Shown: positions 18,158 through 27,534, numbered from the stretch's first letter. The stretch is DNA of 64,000 nucleotides from Novosphingobium sp. SG919 (GCF_012932495.1 NZ_JABCNG010000005.1:429247-493246); one strand, 5' to 3'. Notes: generated by a model from the sequence alone, not told the origin. Made by a program: numbers and translations.

Positions 18158-19362
18158 GCGAGACCGAGTTCCGACAGACGCACCCGCATCCGCTTGTAGA
18201 AGCTTGGTCGCAGGAAATAGGCACTGTGGGCATGTAGAAGGTCGGTGACGGTGTCGTAGCCGAAATCTCGCACCCCCTCGAAGATGTGATCGCATTTGAA
18301 CGAGAACACATCGGTGAAATCGAACACATTCATCCAACTGTCGACGCCGACCGGCATCGGCAGCTTCGTGCCCGGCGCCGGTCTGCCGCCGGGATACATG
18401 CCGAGATCGGCGAAGAAGCCCGGTTGCGAACCGACCGTGAAGAGCGCATCGATCTTGATCGGCCCGCCGATCGCTGTTTCGAGTTCGGTGCGTGTGGCGG
18501 GGTCGGTCAGCATGTCGTAGAGGATGACCCCGCCCAGGCTATGCCCGACAACGACAAGAGGTTCACCGGCGACGCGCGGCGCCTTTGCAGCCTCTGCGAG
18601 GGCGGTAAGGATGGGCTTGAAGATCCGCGCTCGGGTTCCCTGGGCACTCGCATCGTCCCGCCCGCGCAGATAAACGAAAATGTCGCCGAGAAAGAGCGAC
18701 ACACCACGACTGAGATCGCGTCGCTTGGCTTTCAGCACCGCATCGCTGGCGCCGTTTCCGACCATTCTCGCGAGGTGATCAAACGCGTCCCGGATCCGGT
18801 CTCCCAGCCCAAACGCCTCAACACCGGCCGGCGCCGCATCGATCTCCGCCTCGAGCGCTTCGGCAAAATCACTGTTGCCGGCGGTTGCGAGCACGCCAAC
18901 GCCAGCGGGCTTGTCGGTTGCCACCAGACCCTTGGCCTCAAGATAGGCCGCACTCGCCTCGGCGAACGCCATTGCCTCGCCGGTCGCGGCGGCCTCCGGC
19001 ACCCCCAGCATCGCCGCCTCGACGATCGCCGCGTCGAGCGCCGCCATCGCAACGAGGTCAATCGCTTGCTCGGCGTCGCTTGCGGCTATGGTGCCAAGAT
19101 CCAGCACGCCGTCGAGAGCTGCAGGCTCGATTGCGCCTGCGCCATCGCCTCCGGCATCGAAAGCCTCATTCCCTTTAGGGCCGGGCAGCCAAGGGAGGTC
19201 TTCACCGAAGGTGACCGCAAAGCTGCCCCAGTCTGGGTTGAGAACGACGGTGTCGTCCCTTCCAAACACAAGCGAACGAAACAGCGCGTCGCGTTGCTTC
19301 TTCAGCGCAGCATTCTCTGCACTGGGACGATTTGCGACTCCGTGAACGAAGACCAGCGGCAT
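18154..19362 (-). CDS. Alpha/beta-hydrolase (lipase/esterase-like), caspase operon
   Basis: 402 residues. N-terminal strand LVFVHGVANRPS with the oxyanion HG, and the nucleophile elbow GHSLGG at 273-278 (S275); acid and His are probably in the DFTDVFSF and LLHAHSAYF segments. An unusually Ala/Asp-rich insertion (about 70-180) separates the HG strand from the catalytic half. First gene of the leftward operon. Substrate unknown; a lipid or protein ester is possible. Confidence 0.8.
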   Translation of the reverse strand: MPLVFVHGVANRPSAENAALKKQRDALFRSLVFGRDDTVVLNPDWGSFAVTFGEDLPWLPGPKGNEAFDAGGDGAGAIEPAALDGVLDLGTIAASDAEQAIDLVAMAALDAAIVEAAMLGVPEAAATGEAMAFAEASAAYLEAKGLVATDKPAGVGVLATAGNSDFAEALEAEIDAAPAGVEAFGLGDRIRDAFDHLARMVGNGASDAVLKAKRRDLSRGVSLFLGDIFVYLRGRDDASAQGTRARIFKPILTALAEAAKAPRVAGEPLVVVGHSLGGVILYDMLTDPATRTELETAIGGPIKIDALFTVGSQPGFFADLGMYPGGRPAPGTKLPMPVGVDSWMNVFDFTDVFSFKCDHIFEGVRDFGYDTVTDLLHAHSAYFLRPSFYKRMRVRLSELGLA

Positions 19363-19516
19363 GATTCACCCCCTTTGGTGTCGGAATATATCATGGCTGG
19401 GCGATCTGATCGGAAGAAAAAACTCCATATCTGACGAAGGACTTACTATTAAAAGCCTGCATCGGGTGCGGTCAGACAACTGGCTGACGCAGCGCCGCAC
19501 TGGGCAGCTTTGATCT

Positions 19517-19978
19517 TCAGGCAGATTGCCTCCACTTGTCCGGTGGTTCGGCGCGCTCCTTTCGCCATCGCGCAGGCGTGGTGCCGGTCGCCCTGCCGAA
19601 AGCATTGGTGAAATGAGCTTGGTCGGAAAAGCCGCAATCAAGGGCAATCTGGGCCAACGGCAAGCCAGTTTGGGCGAGCAGGATTTCCGCCTTGGCGATA
19701 CGTTGCCCCAGAAACCATGCATACGGAGCCATGCCGACCGTGTTGGCGAAGGCTCGGACGAAATAGGTCGGGGAAAGCCGGCACATACGGGCGAGTTCGG
19801 GGACATACAGGGGTTCGGAGAGATGCTCGAGCATAAAGCTTTTCGCGAGGCCGACCTGCCATGCGGCCAGCATTGGCCGATGGTCCGAGCGTGCTCGCCT
19901 CGGTCTATCCCCGTCCGCCGTTCCGTCTGGCGCCGGCAGAATTGACGGAAAGCAAAGCGCAACTGCGGTCGCAGTCAT
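19517..19978 (-). CDS. AraC-family transcriptional regulator (short form)
   Basis: 153 residues. Two helix-turn-helix motifs are complete: LYVPELARMCRLSPTYFVRAF and LAQIALDCGFSDQAHFTNAF, followed by the TPARWRKER tail typical of the family. Only about 45 residues precede the DNA-binding part, so there is no ligand-binding domain, as in MarA/SoxS-type short regulators. Targets cannot be told from context. Confidence 0.85.
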   Translation of the reverse strand: MTATAVALCFPSILPAPDGTADGDRPRRARSDHRPMLAAWQVGLAKSFMLEHLSEPLYVPELARMCRLSPTYFVRAFANTVGMAPYAWFLGQRIAKAEILLAQTGLPLAQIALDCGFSDQAHFTNAFGRATGTTPARWRKERAEPPDKWRQSA

Positions 19979-20238
19979 ACATACTCTGTCGCCATGGCGA
20001 CCCCCCTTGTTTGGGAGGCAGGGTCCGCGCCGTGGGAGTCAAGCGCTCTGCCTCATCGACCACCACCCGAATGCCGACGCGAGCGTTTGCCAGCGCCCCA
20101 CATCAAGAGGAGGTCCTTCTATTCCCAAGAGAGAGACACATGGGAGGGCGCAGGGACGCCCCGTCTCGAAAGAAATTTTCGCGCCCGTTTCCAGCAAGCT
20201 CGGCTCGGCATCCGGCGCAGATGTCCAAGCAGCCAGTT

Positions 20239-20817
20239 TCAGCCATTTTTCAGCCGCCCGAGCATCGCACGAAGGTGTAGTTCCGTCCGGGCAAGATCCT
20301 TTTGGACCGAGCGTTTGTGGATGCCGAGCGTGGTCGCGATCTCTTCGTTGGTTTTCTCGTCGCGCCAACGGGCCAGGAATATCGCGCGGCTCTTCGGCGA
20401 GAGCGCATGGAGCGCGGCAAACATCTGCTCCATTTCCCTGATGGCAAGGGCCGATCGCTCCGGATCCGGCGCACCGTCCGGAAAGCCCTCGAATTCGGAC
20501 ATCACTTTGGGGACCATCCGGATGTCCTTGCGCCGACTGTTCAGCGCCAGGTTTATCGCCATGCGATAGAGATAGGCTCTCGGCTGTCGCAGATCGGTGA
20601 TTGGATGCTGTGATCGCAGTTTTACATATGTGTCATGGAGCGCGTCCGCAGCGGCGTCGGGCGAACGAAGGTAGGCCGAAAGCTTGATTAGCAACGTGGT
20701 GTAATTCTGCTCAAGGGATGCAAGAAGGTCTGCAGCAAAATCGGATGAGCCAACCCCGGCTATCGCACCCTCATCTTTTGAGTTCGCTTCGTGGCGGTCG
20801 CATGATTTTTTGGTCAT
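20239..20817 (-). CDS. ECF sigma factor (FecI-like)
   Basis: 192 residues from the ATG at 20817. Region 2 is LRSPDAAADALHDTYVKLR with LRQPRAYLYRMAINLALNSRR, and region 4 is LSPKSRAIFLARWRDEKTNEEIATTLGIHKRSVQKDLARTE. No FecR anti-sigma gene or TonB receptor follows, which is unusual for FecI-like factors. The region immediately upstream is a truncated FNR-type remnant, so its promoter may have been changed by rearrangement. Confidence 0.88.
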   Translation of the reverse strand: MTKKSCDRHEANSKDEGAIAGVGSSDFAADLLASLEQNYTTLLIKLSAYLRSPDAAADALHDTYVKLRSQHPITDLRQPRAYLYRMAINLALNSRRKDIRMVPKVMSEFEGFPDGAPDPERSALAIREMEQMFAALHALSPKSRAIFLARWRDEKTNEEIATTLGIHKRSVQKDLARTELHLRAMLGRLKNG

Positions 20818-20935
20818 TATGCTCGTCTCACCCTGCCGTGTCAGGGATCCTTGCGAGCGTTGTCTCGACGACGGGCCAAATCCGTCACCCTTGAATGGGG
20901 CCACCCTACCGGGCGACCGAAAGGTTGCTCAGAAG

Positions 20936-21200
20936 ACTTGTTCGTTGAAGGCGTTGGGCTGCCGATAAAATCATCCGGATAAAGGATTCGCAACCTCTGA
21001 TGATGCCCCCCGGCCGAGCCGGCGGTGACCTTAAGAAGTCCTATCCCTACGTTGTCGCACATCAGCCCTTCCTCTCCTGCCCAGCATATGGTCTGCTCTC
21101 GACAGACCAGCCGCTCACGAGCGGTATTTCGGAGTAAGCTCAGCACGTCGTCCGCCAATCTCACGCAGAGCCCCGATCCCGAACAGGGCAGGCACGACAA
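20936..21200 (-). pseudogene. Truncated FNR/Crp-type regulator (decayed duplicate)
   Basis: Codes for an N-terminal fragment (MSCLPC, then RERLVCREQTICWAGEEGL, then FIGSPTPSTNK) that matches residues 12-102 of the intact regulator at 49819-50550. Homology stops abruptly at 20936, where the sequence turns to unrelated DNA next to the sigma-factor gene. The DNA-binding half is missing. Confidence 0.8.
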
Positions 21201-21350
21201 CCCGTCCTAGAATTCGTTTCCTGGGCGCAATGCAGGACGGAACAGGTCAAAGTAAAACTCCTTCAGTGCGTTTATCTCAAACCATTAAAAAACTATTTTG
21301 CTTTTACCAAAAATTCGAATGGTTATATGCAATAATTCCTACCAAAGTCC

Positions 21351-21701
21351 CTAGACTCGCTGTATATTTCGGTCCAATATCTCTATGATTACAGAGGGCG
21401 CCTCTTTAACATTCGAAACGAATACCCGCTCGCGCCGAATCCCGTTACGATCCCGCATGAAATCACTGAACAATCGAAGCCCGATCAGGTTGTCCATGCC
21501 TCCTCGTCTCGCGTCGGCGATCGCCTTTTCGTTGGCCCAGATGACGGTACCACACATTCTGATCCCGCAGTGCCGGGCCTCGACGTGAACGCCGTCCTGC
21601 GGATTGCGCTAACGTCGACATTGCCGTCCGCACTGGCGCTGGCGGCAACTGCAGGGAGGCAGATACTCATTTTAAAATGTCGTGCTCTTGAAGCCTGCCA
21701 T
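21351..21701 (-). pseudogene. DUF2147 protein, frameshifted duplicate
   Basis: Begins with the same first nine codons (MAGFKSTTF) as the intact gene at 50609-51016, then has an in-frame TAA and a one-base insertion; the later part (MCGTVIWANEKAIADA, LIGLRLF) is readable in another frame and stops early at 21351, losing the C-terminal WVR motif. No functional product is expected. Confidence 0.8.
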
Positions 21702-21797
21702 ATGCCACCCCGCTCGGGGATTCTTAGCGCTAGCGCAACTAACGCAAGCGCGGGAGTGAGTAGCAGTTAGCGGTGCAGGCTACGTCGCTACTCTGTG

Positions 21798-24548
21798 CTA
21801 GTTCAGCGTGTGAACCGATCCGTTTGGAATTCTCCCGTCGAGGCGCTTCCATAGTCTGACCTGATAGGGTTCAGCGCTGACGGCGGAGAACGCAGGCCCT
21901 GCTGCGTCGATGTACTTGCGCGCGTCGGCGGTTCGCCCCTGAGCGAGGGCGATCTGGGCCAGTGCGAGGTCGACATTCGCGCCCCAATTCGGATCGGCGG
22001 CAAGCTGTGCCACTGCTGCGCGGTCGATGCCTTGAAGGTTCCCGAGCGCTTCCGAGTAGCGTCCTGCCGCGATCTGGCAGGCAGCCAGGGTATAGGCGGT
22101 CCCATCCGTGAGGGCAGCCTTTCCAAATCCTTCGAGGGCGAGGCGGTGTGCCGCTTCGGCGTTTTGAAGCCCTTGCGTCAGTTGCCCGCCACGACATTGT
22201 GCCGTGGCAGCATCCGAGAGTGTCGCGACCGCGAAGAAGGATTTGGGCCCTTGCTTTCGCACCGCGATGTCATGGACCTGAAGATCGTCGCGGATGGCCT
22301 CGCTCCAGCGTTCCAGGATACCCTCGGACTGAGCCCGCGTGGTGAGAAGCTGAAGCGTCATCTCGTGGCCCGCGCCCAGACGCGCCAGCATCCGCGGATA
22401 GACGGCATTTGCCTGGGCGACGGCCGCGGCATGTTTGCCCTCGACCATCAATGCCTGCGCCAGATTCATGCCGACCATCAGCACGTTGGGACCGTCCGGC
22501 CCCTCGATCGCGGTGAATTCGCGGATGAGCTGGCGGAACAGCCGCTCCGCGCCGGCACCGTCCCCCAGCCTGATCTTCGCGAACGCAAGCCGCTGCCGGA
22601 AGGTCAGGCGCGCGGCAGGATCGAAATCGGGCAAAGCGTCGGCCGCCTGCGATGCCCTGCCAAACTCCGTTTCGGCGGCACGTGCGTCGTTGCCGATCAG
22701 CGCCACCATCCCTCGGGCGGAGGCCATCCACACCGCAAGATCGGGACGGGAGAGACGCTGTCGCCGGATATCCGTTTCCGCCGAGGCGATCATCGCCTTG
22801 GCTCGCGGCAGGCTACCCTCCTCATAGGAGCGCGCCTCCATCATCGCCCGTTGCAGCCGGGTCACGACGGCGTCGACCGACGCGGCGCCTTGCGCTTGCG
22901 TCCAGAGCGCGGCTGCCCTGTCATATTCCGGACGTGCGCCAGGCCAGTCGCTGCGCTTGTCGAGCGCGTTGGCGATCGTCTGGTGCAACCGCGCGGCGAC
23001 GCTCGGCTCCCCCCGGAAGCGAATATCGATCAGCGGCGATGCCTGCTTGACGGCCCCGACGAGGCTCTCGTCCGGCGAGCTTCCGCGAAACGGGCTGCTG
23101 CGGGCGAGCAGATCCGTCGCAAGGAAGCGGTTGACCTTCTCGGCAATCGCCGTCTGGTGCTCCGCGATATCGCGTTCATGCAAGGCCCGAACGTATAACA
23201 GGGACGTCGCGATCACCCCGAGAGACAGGGCTCCCGCCGCGGCGATCACCCAGGGGCGGCGGGCGCGGACGCGTGCGAGGCGCTCTTCAGCGAGACGCGC
23301 GCGCGTTTCCGTCTCTGTCAGCGCATCCCGCTCCGCACGCCGTGCGGGCAGCGAACGCAGGCGGCGGCCCAGCTCGGCCGCGCTGTCCAGTCGCCGCGAG
23401 GAATCACCCGCTGCGGCCAGCGCGATATCCTCGCGTAGCAACGGATCCGCGATTTCCGCTTCCCAGCCCGGCGCGAGCGGCCTGCGGAAATCCCCGACGA
23501 CGATCTGGTACAGCATAATGCCGAGCGCGAAGACGTCCGAGGCGACACTGGCAGAGGCACCGGCGAGCAGTTCGGGCGCCATCCAGAATGGCGTTCCCGT
23601 CGCTTCCTGCGCGGTGTCGTCGGGCTGCTCGAAACCGCTCTGTGTTATGTCCAGCACGGCGAGCCGGCCGGGGTCGGACAGTACCGCGCTTCCGAAGTCG
23701 ACGACCTTGGCCTGCCAGTGCCCGTTGCGATCGACGGCAACGAGAATGTTGCCTGGCTTGATGTCCTTGTGAAGAATTCCGATGCTGTGTGCCGCCGCGA
23801 CGGTGGAGGCGACACTGGCGACAAGTTCCAGCCTGACCGCCAGCGGAATGGTGGAAAGGCCGCCCTGCTCCGTCGCCCAATGGCCGAGATCGGGGCCGCC
23901 ATAGGCGCTTTCCAGCCAATAGGGCGCGGACGCGAAGTTCCAGTCGAGGACAGGAACAAAGTCGGGGCGCTCGCCGAGCGATTGCACCAGCAGCCGCGAG
24001 ATCGCGCTCTCCCGCTTCAGTTCGCGCAACCGGCTTGGGTCCGTCGCAAACTTGAGGACGTGCATCTCGCGCGTCTTCATATGCTCGATCCGCCACACTT
24101 CGCTTCCGGAGGAGAGATCGAGCCGTTCGGCGAAGCGCCAGTTTGGACGATCGTGGACCGGCGCGCCCGCCTCGATCGGAAGCGCCTTCGGCGCCTCGGA
24201 ACGTATCAACCGGGATGATACCGGCCCGGCGAGACGATACCCGATGCGGGGGACGGTTTCGATCAGCACGGCTTCGGCGCCCATGGCCTTGCGAAGCTTC
24301 GAAATCGCCGTGGTCAACGAACCTTCGACCACGACGACGCCCGGCCAGACGGCATCGAGCAGTTCTTCCTTGGTGACCACCTCCCCGGCGTGGTGGAGAA
24401 GTTCCAGAAGTATTTCCAGTGGCTTGCCTTCCAGATCCACTGCATCGTCGCCAACCGTGAAGATCCACTGCGCCTCATTGAAGGTGCATTTTCCGAACGT
24501 CCACAGACGCCTGAAGGCGGAATTGGATGTCGACGAGGCAGAGGCCAT
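21798..24548 (-). CDS. DNA-binding wHTH / Ser-Thr kinase / membrane / TPR receptor protein
   Basis: 916 residues from ATG at 24548; an upstream extension of 45 residues would run into the divergent gene's leader. Order of domains: OmpR/PhoB winged helix (about 15-108, ending RIGYRLAGP), Hanks-type kinase (about 138-400) with K166, E180, catalytic HKDIKPGN at 260-267 and DFG at 284-286, APE region WMAPELLAG, one membrane helix at 431-453, then about 460 residues of TPR-like helices on the far side. All kinase catalytic residues are present. The combination suggests envelope sensing coupled directly to transcription and phosphorylation. Its last codons lie in the edge of the degenerate repeat. 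Confidence 0.87.
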   Translation of the reverse strand: MASASSTSNSAFRRLWTFGKCTFNEAQWIFTVGDDAVDLEGKPLEILLELLHHAGEVVTKEELLDAVWPGVVVVEGSLTTAISKLRKAMGAEAVLIETVPRIGYRLAGPVSSRLIRSEAPKALPIEAGAPVHDRPNWRFAERLDLSSGSEVWRIEHMKTREMHVLKFATDPSRLRELKRESAISRLLVQSLGERPDFVPVLDWNFASAPYWLESAYGGPDLGHWATEQGGLSTIPLAVRLELVASVASTVAAAHSIGILHKDIKPGNILVAVDRNGHWQAKVVDFGSAVLSDPGRLAVLDITQSGFEQPDDTAQEATGTPFWMAPELLAGASASVASDVFALGIMLYQIVVGDFRRPLAPGWEAEIADPLLREDIALAAAGDSSRRLDSAAELGRRLRSLPARRAERDALTETETRARLAEERLARVRARRPWVIAAAGALSLGVIATSLLYVRALHERDIAEHQTAIAEKVNRFLATDLLARSSPFRGSSPDESLVGAVKQASPLIDIRFRGEPSVAARLHQTIANALDKRSDWPGARPEYDRAAALWTQAQGAASVDAVVTRLQRAMMEARSYEEGSLPRAKAMIASAETDIRRQRLSRPDLAVWMASARGMVALIGNDARAAETEFGRASQAADALPDFDPAARLTFRQRLAFAKIRLGDGAGAERLFRQLIREFTAIEGPDGPNVLMVGMNLAQALMVEGKHAAAVAQANAVYPRMLARLGAGHEMTLQLLTTRAQSEGILERWSEAIRDDLQVHDIAVRKQGPKSFFAVATLSDAATAQCRGGQLTQGLQNAEAAHRLALEGFGKAALTDGTAYTLAACQIAAGRYSEALGNLQGIDRAAVAQLAADPNWGANVDLALAQIALAQGRTADARKYIDAAGPAFSAVSAEPYQVRLWKRLDGRIPNGSVHTLN

Positions 24549-24695
24549 AGGGGTTCTCACCCGTTCTTGAGAAATCCTTGAGATCTTCGTGAGGACAATC
24601 CTTACGCCACCGTTCCAGATCGTCGCAAGGCAACAATGCGGCGGCATGGCGGGGATGCGATCCTTCCATGTGGCTCGCGCCATGCGGAGGTCACC

Positions 24696-25565
24696 GTGAA
24701 GGGGAAGATTCTAGGGTTCACGCCCTCATCGGGCACCGGCACCATCACCGGGGAGGATGGCAGTCGCTATGGCTTCAGCCAGGCGGAGTGGCGGAGCGAC
24801 AAGCCGATCACGGCCGGCAGTTCCGTCGATTTCGAGCTGCGCGGCAGCGAAGCCATTGGCATCTATCCGGTCGCGCCTGGTATAGACGTTGCCGCACTGT
24901 CGTCATCACCCGCAGTAGCAAAGGCACGCTCGCTTGCGACCGGAACGCTGGCCTTTCCAGTCGCGATCCTGCTGCTGATTGCCAGCATCATGCCCGCCAT
25001 CAACAGTCTTGCGCGTGGCGGACAAAGCCTGTCGCTGCTCGGCCTCGGTCCCGTCGTCACCGAATTGTCTCAGGAAGCCAAAGCCGAGCGGGCGATGGCC
25101 GAAGGCCAAACAAAGGATCTCGACGAGCGTGAACAGCAGCTTCAGAGGGTGATCGCTTCGACGGGCCCCGGCACGCCGATCGGCATGTTCGGCAGCGGCG
25201 GATCCGCCGGCGATGCGCTCAAGGAACTGCAGGAAGAGCGCACCAGGGTCGCAGCCTCGCAGAAAAGCCGTCTGGGCGCGTTCCTGCTGAGCTTCATGTG
25301 GCTGGTCTATGCCGTGCCGCTGCTGGCGCTGGCCCTGATTGGCTTGAGCTGGACCGGGCGGTCGGTGCGTACCGCGTCGCTTGCGGCCGGCATCCTCGGC
25401 GTCATCGCCTTCGCCCTGCTGTGGAACCTGACCGCGCTGGCGACCGTCGGCGACGGCATCTCGATGCTGACCCTGGGCTTCGGCGCCTGGATCATCCTGC
25501 TCGCCAGCGTCGCGCTGGGCCTCTCGGGCCTTGGCAAGATTCGCAATCCGCTCGCGGCTAGCTGA
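24696..25565 (+). CDS. Cold-shock-like domain fused to a membrane domain
   Basis: 289 residues from GTG at 24696, chosen because GGAGG sits five bases upstream; longer readings start inside the kinase leader. Residues 1-60 look like an OB/cold-shock fold (KGKILGFTPSSGTGTITGED, YGFSQAEW). A membrane helix follows at about 84-105, a charged coiled coil at 115-165, then three more helices (about 192-215, 222-243, 250-275). Divergent from the kinase gene, and first of three small envelope genes. Possibly links RNA or DNA binding to the membrane; function unknown. Confidence 0.7.
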   Translation: MKGKILGFTPSSGTGTITGEDGSRYGFSQAEWRSDKPITAGSSVDFELRGSEAIGIYPVAPGIDVAALSSSPAVAKARSLATGTLAFPVAILLLIASIMPAINSLARGGQSLSLLGLGPVVTELSQEAKAERAMAEGQTKDLDEREQQLQRVIASTGPGTPIGMFGSGGSAGDALKELQEERTRVAASQKSRLGAFLLSFMWLVYAVPLLALALIGLSWTGRSVRTASLAAGILGVIAFALLWNLTALATVGDGISMLTLGFGAWIILLASVALGLSGLGKIRNPLAAS

Positions 25566-25579
25566 AGGGGAACCCCACC

Positions 25580-26602
25580 ATGCGCTATGGTTCAGCCCTC
25601 ATCCTGTCGGTCCTGGGCGCGAGTATCGCCACCAGCGCCTTGACGCAAATGCCCCCAAGGCCGGCAGGCGATACCGGCTTCCCTGCCGGCATGTCGGTCG
25701 CGGATCGCAAGCAGATCCTCCAGGCGGCCGGCTTCGACCTCAGCGCCGATCTGCGTAGCGCGACACGCTATTGCGATGATAAACAGGTGATCGCGAAAGT
25801 CGGAATCGGCCGGCGAGACATCAATCATGACGGCAAGGATGAATTCTTCGTCCTAAGCCAGAACGTTTGCCCCGGCGGTAACGGCAAGCTGCACGCCAGC
25901 ATCGTGTTCTTCGATCCTAAGACCAGACTCTATCAGAATATGTTGGACGTCGACGGCCAACCCCGGATCGGCGCGCAGAGCGGTACCGTCTGGCCTGTGA
26001 TCGATGTGTCAGACGGCGACAAGGTCACCAACTTCCGCTTCGTGGCGAGCGACAATCGCTATCTGCCACTTTCGACCATTCAATATCGTGAGGCCGTAGC
26101 GCTCGCCCGTTCGCCCGACAAGGTTTCTCCCGGCCAGTTGCCTACCGCTACCTGGGCCAAGCCTTGGGACAGGGGCAATCTCACGCCGGGGCAGATCGCG
26201 CAGATCTTCGTCGCAGCGGGCTTCCGGCACGGGGCCAAAGGTTGGGAAGGCTGCGGCGACGGCCCTGATATCCCGGGCGATAACGAGATCGGCGGTGGCT
26301 CATCGATCATGGACCTCAACGGCGACGGCAATCCCGAAGTGGTTGTGCATGAGGGCAATTGCGACGGCGGCAACAACAACGGCAGCTCCACCATCCTCTC
26401 GCCCGTACCGGGAGGCTGGAAAAAGGTTGCCACCGACATAGTCGACACGCCTACCTACCTCACCACTCGGAGCCGCGTGGGTTGGCTTGATTTCTATAAT
26501 GGTGGGCCGGGCTTCTGCCACGATCGCTATCGCAATGACGGCAAAGGCTATCAGGCGGTCGCTCAATATGCGGAGAGTCCCGGCGGATGTTCGGGGCGGT
26601 GA
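25580..26602 (+). CDS. Secreted protein with FG-GAP/EF-like Asp-rich repeats
   Basis: 340 residues with a signal peptide (ASIATSA-LTQ near 22). Two calcium-loop-like motifs, DINHDGKDEFFV and DLNGDGNPEVVV, are of the FG-GAP or EF-hand type, and there are at least six cysteines likely to form disulfides. Probably periplasmic. Starts 14 bases after the cold-shock fusion gene. Confidence 0.65.
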   Translation: MRYGSALILSVLGASIATSALTQMPPRPAGDTGFPAGMSVADRKQILQAAGFDLSADLRSATRYCDDKQVIAKVGIGRRDINHDGKDEFFVLSQNVCPGGNGKLHASIVFFDPKTRLYQNMLDVDGQPRIGAQSGTVWPVIDVSDGDKVTNFRFVASDNRYLPLSTIQYREAVALARSPDKVSPGQLPTATWAKPWDRGNLTPGQIAQIFVAAGFRHGAKGWEGCGDGPDIPGDNEIGGGSSIMDLNGDGNPEVVVHEGNCDGGNNNGSSTILSPVPGGWKKVATDIVDTPTYLTTRSRVGWLDFYNGGPGFCHDRYRNDGKGYQAVAQYAESPGGCSGR

Positions 26603-26654
26603 CCATCATCAGGGTCAGCAGCATCTAATCGCATTGGAAAAATCGGGGAAAACC

Positions 26655-27149
26655 ATGAAGAAGCTCAGGGGTATCCTGAAGCGCGTTGGCGCGAAGGAAG
26701 GCGACATGATCGTGAACACGCGCACCAACAGTTCGGTCGGCAATGTCCGCGTGTCCGGCAAGGTCTCGGTGATCGAGATTGGCGACACGGTGCTGCGCGA
26801 TGTCGGCTGCACGCGCGACATCTACGACCTGCTCGATGTCGGCAAGGATGCGATCCTCTACGTCCACTTCAACAATTTCAAGAAGCCGACGATCCTCGGC
26901 GTTGCCTATCCGCAGGATGGCCGGGGTTTCATGGTGCCGATGATGGCGATCATCGCGAACACGATCATGTCGCTGTTCCTCTACCCGATCGTGTCCATCA
27001 TCCTCGGGCTGATCGTGGCCGGGATCAGCGGCGTGTTGGGCCTCCTCGTAGGGCTCGGAGGCATCGGCTTCACCGTTTACGGCGTCGTCAACCTCATTAA
27101 GGGCTACCTGCACGCCTCGGCCGCCGTGCGCTCGCTGCGCCCCGCATAG
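26655..27149 (+). CDS. Small membrane protein, function unknown
   Basis: 164 residues from ATG at 26655, with GGGGAA upstream. The N-terminal 90 residues form a soluble beta-rich part (VRVSGKVSVIEIGDTVLRD, ILYVHFNNFKKPTILGVAY); two Gly-rich membrane helices lie at about 95-118 and 120-150. Third gene after the cold-shock fusion in the same direction. Confidence 0.65.
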   Translation: MKKLRGILKRVGAKEGDMIVNTRTNSSVGNVRVSGKVSVIEIGDTVLRDVGCTRDIYDLLDVGKDAILYVHFNNFKKPTILGVAYPQDGRGFMVPMMAIIANTIMSLFLYPIVSIILGLIVAGISGVLGLLVGLGGIGFTVYGVVNLIKGYLHASAAVRSLRPA

Positions 27150-27219
27150 CCCGCAGCCAGCCCCCTCTTCCTCATCCCTGCAGCCGAGCAGCTGGCGGGC
27201 AGCGCTGCGCGCCCCGCGC

Positions 27220-27486
27220 GGGGTCTATCTCCTCTCCTGCCCGCAGACGCGTGAACAATATGTGGACTCGGCGACTGGCGAGGGTGGTTTCCTCGGCCAT
27301 TGGCTAGGCTATGCCCGTGATGGCAACGGCGGAAATCTGGCGCTGAAAAGTCGCGATCCCTGGGACTATCAGGTAAGCACATTGGAGGTCAGCGCCTCCA
27401 GCGCCTCGACGGATGACATCCTGGGCATCGGACAAATGTGGAAGCGGAAGCTGCAGAGCCGAGAGATGGGCCTCAATCGCAATTAG
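27220..27486 (+). pseudogene. Remnant of a GIY-YIG nuclease domain
   Basis: The frame reads GVYLLSCPQTREQYVDSA then GFLGHWLGYARDGNGGN and ends at 27486. This is a GIY-YIG layout (GVY...YVx), but the expected Gly of the second motif is Asp, and no start codon or N-terminal domain precedes it. Regarded as a decayed 3' fragment. Confidence 0.55.
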
Positions 27487-27534
27487 CTTGGGCGACGACC
27501 ATAGGCTCGACCCGGCGGAGCGCGGGAGCAGTGC

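Larger units (their letters stand above)
20936..21812. repeat. Degenerate direct repeat, copy A (FNR + DUF2147 block)
   Basis: Homologous and in the same orientation to 50247-51127. It begins at ACTTGTTCGTTGAAGGCGTT and ends at AGTTAGCGG...GTTCAGCGTGTG. Both gene remnants here are broken; between them lies an AT-rich stretch (about 21280-21350) unlike the rest of the window. Confidence 0.75.

Noticed and set aside
20239..20817. FecI-FecR-receptor signalling unit
   Set aside because: The sigma-factor gene has no anti-sigma or receptor gene adjacent.
21280..21350. AT-rich patch as a replication origin
   Set aside because: No iterons, DnaA boxes or rep gene nearby; it lies between two pseudogenes in diverged repeat DNA.
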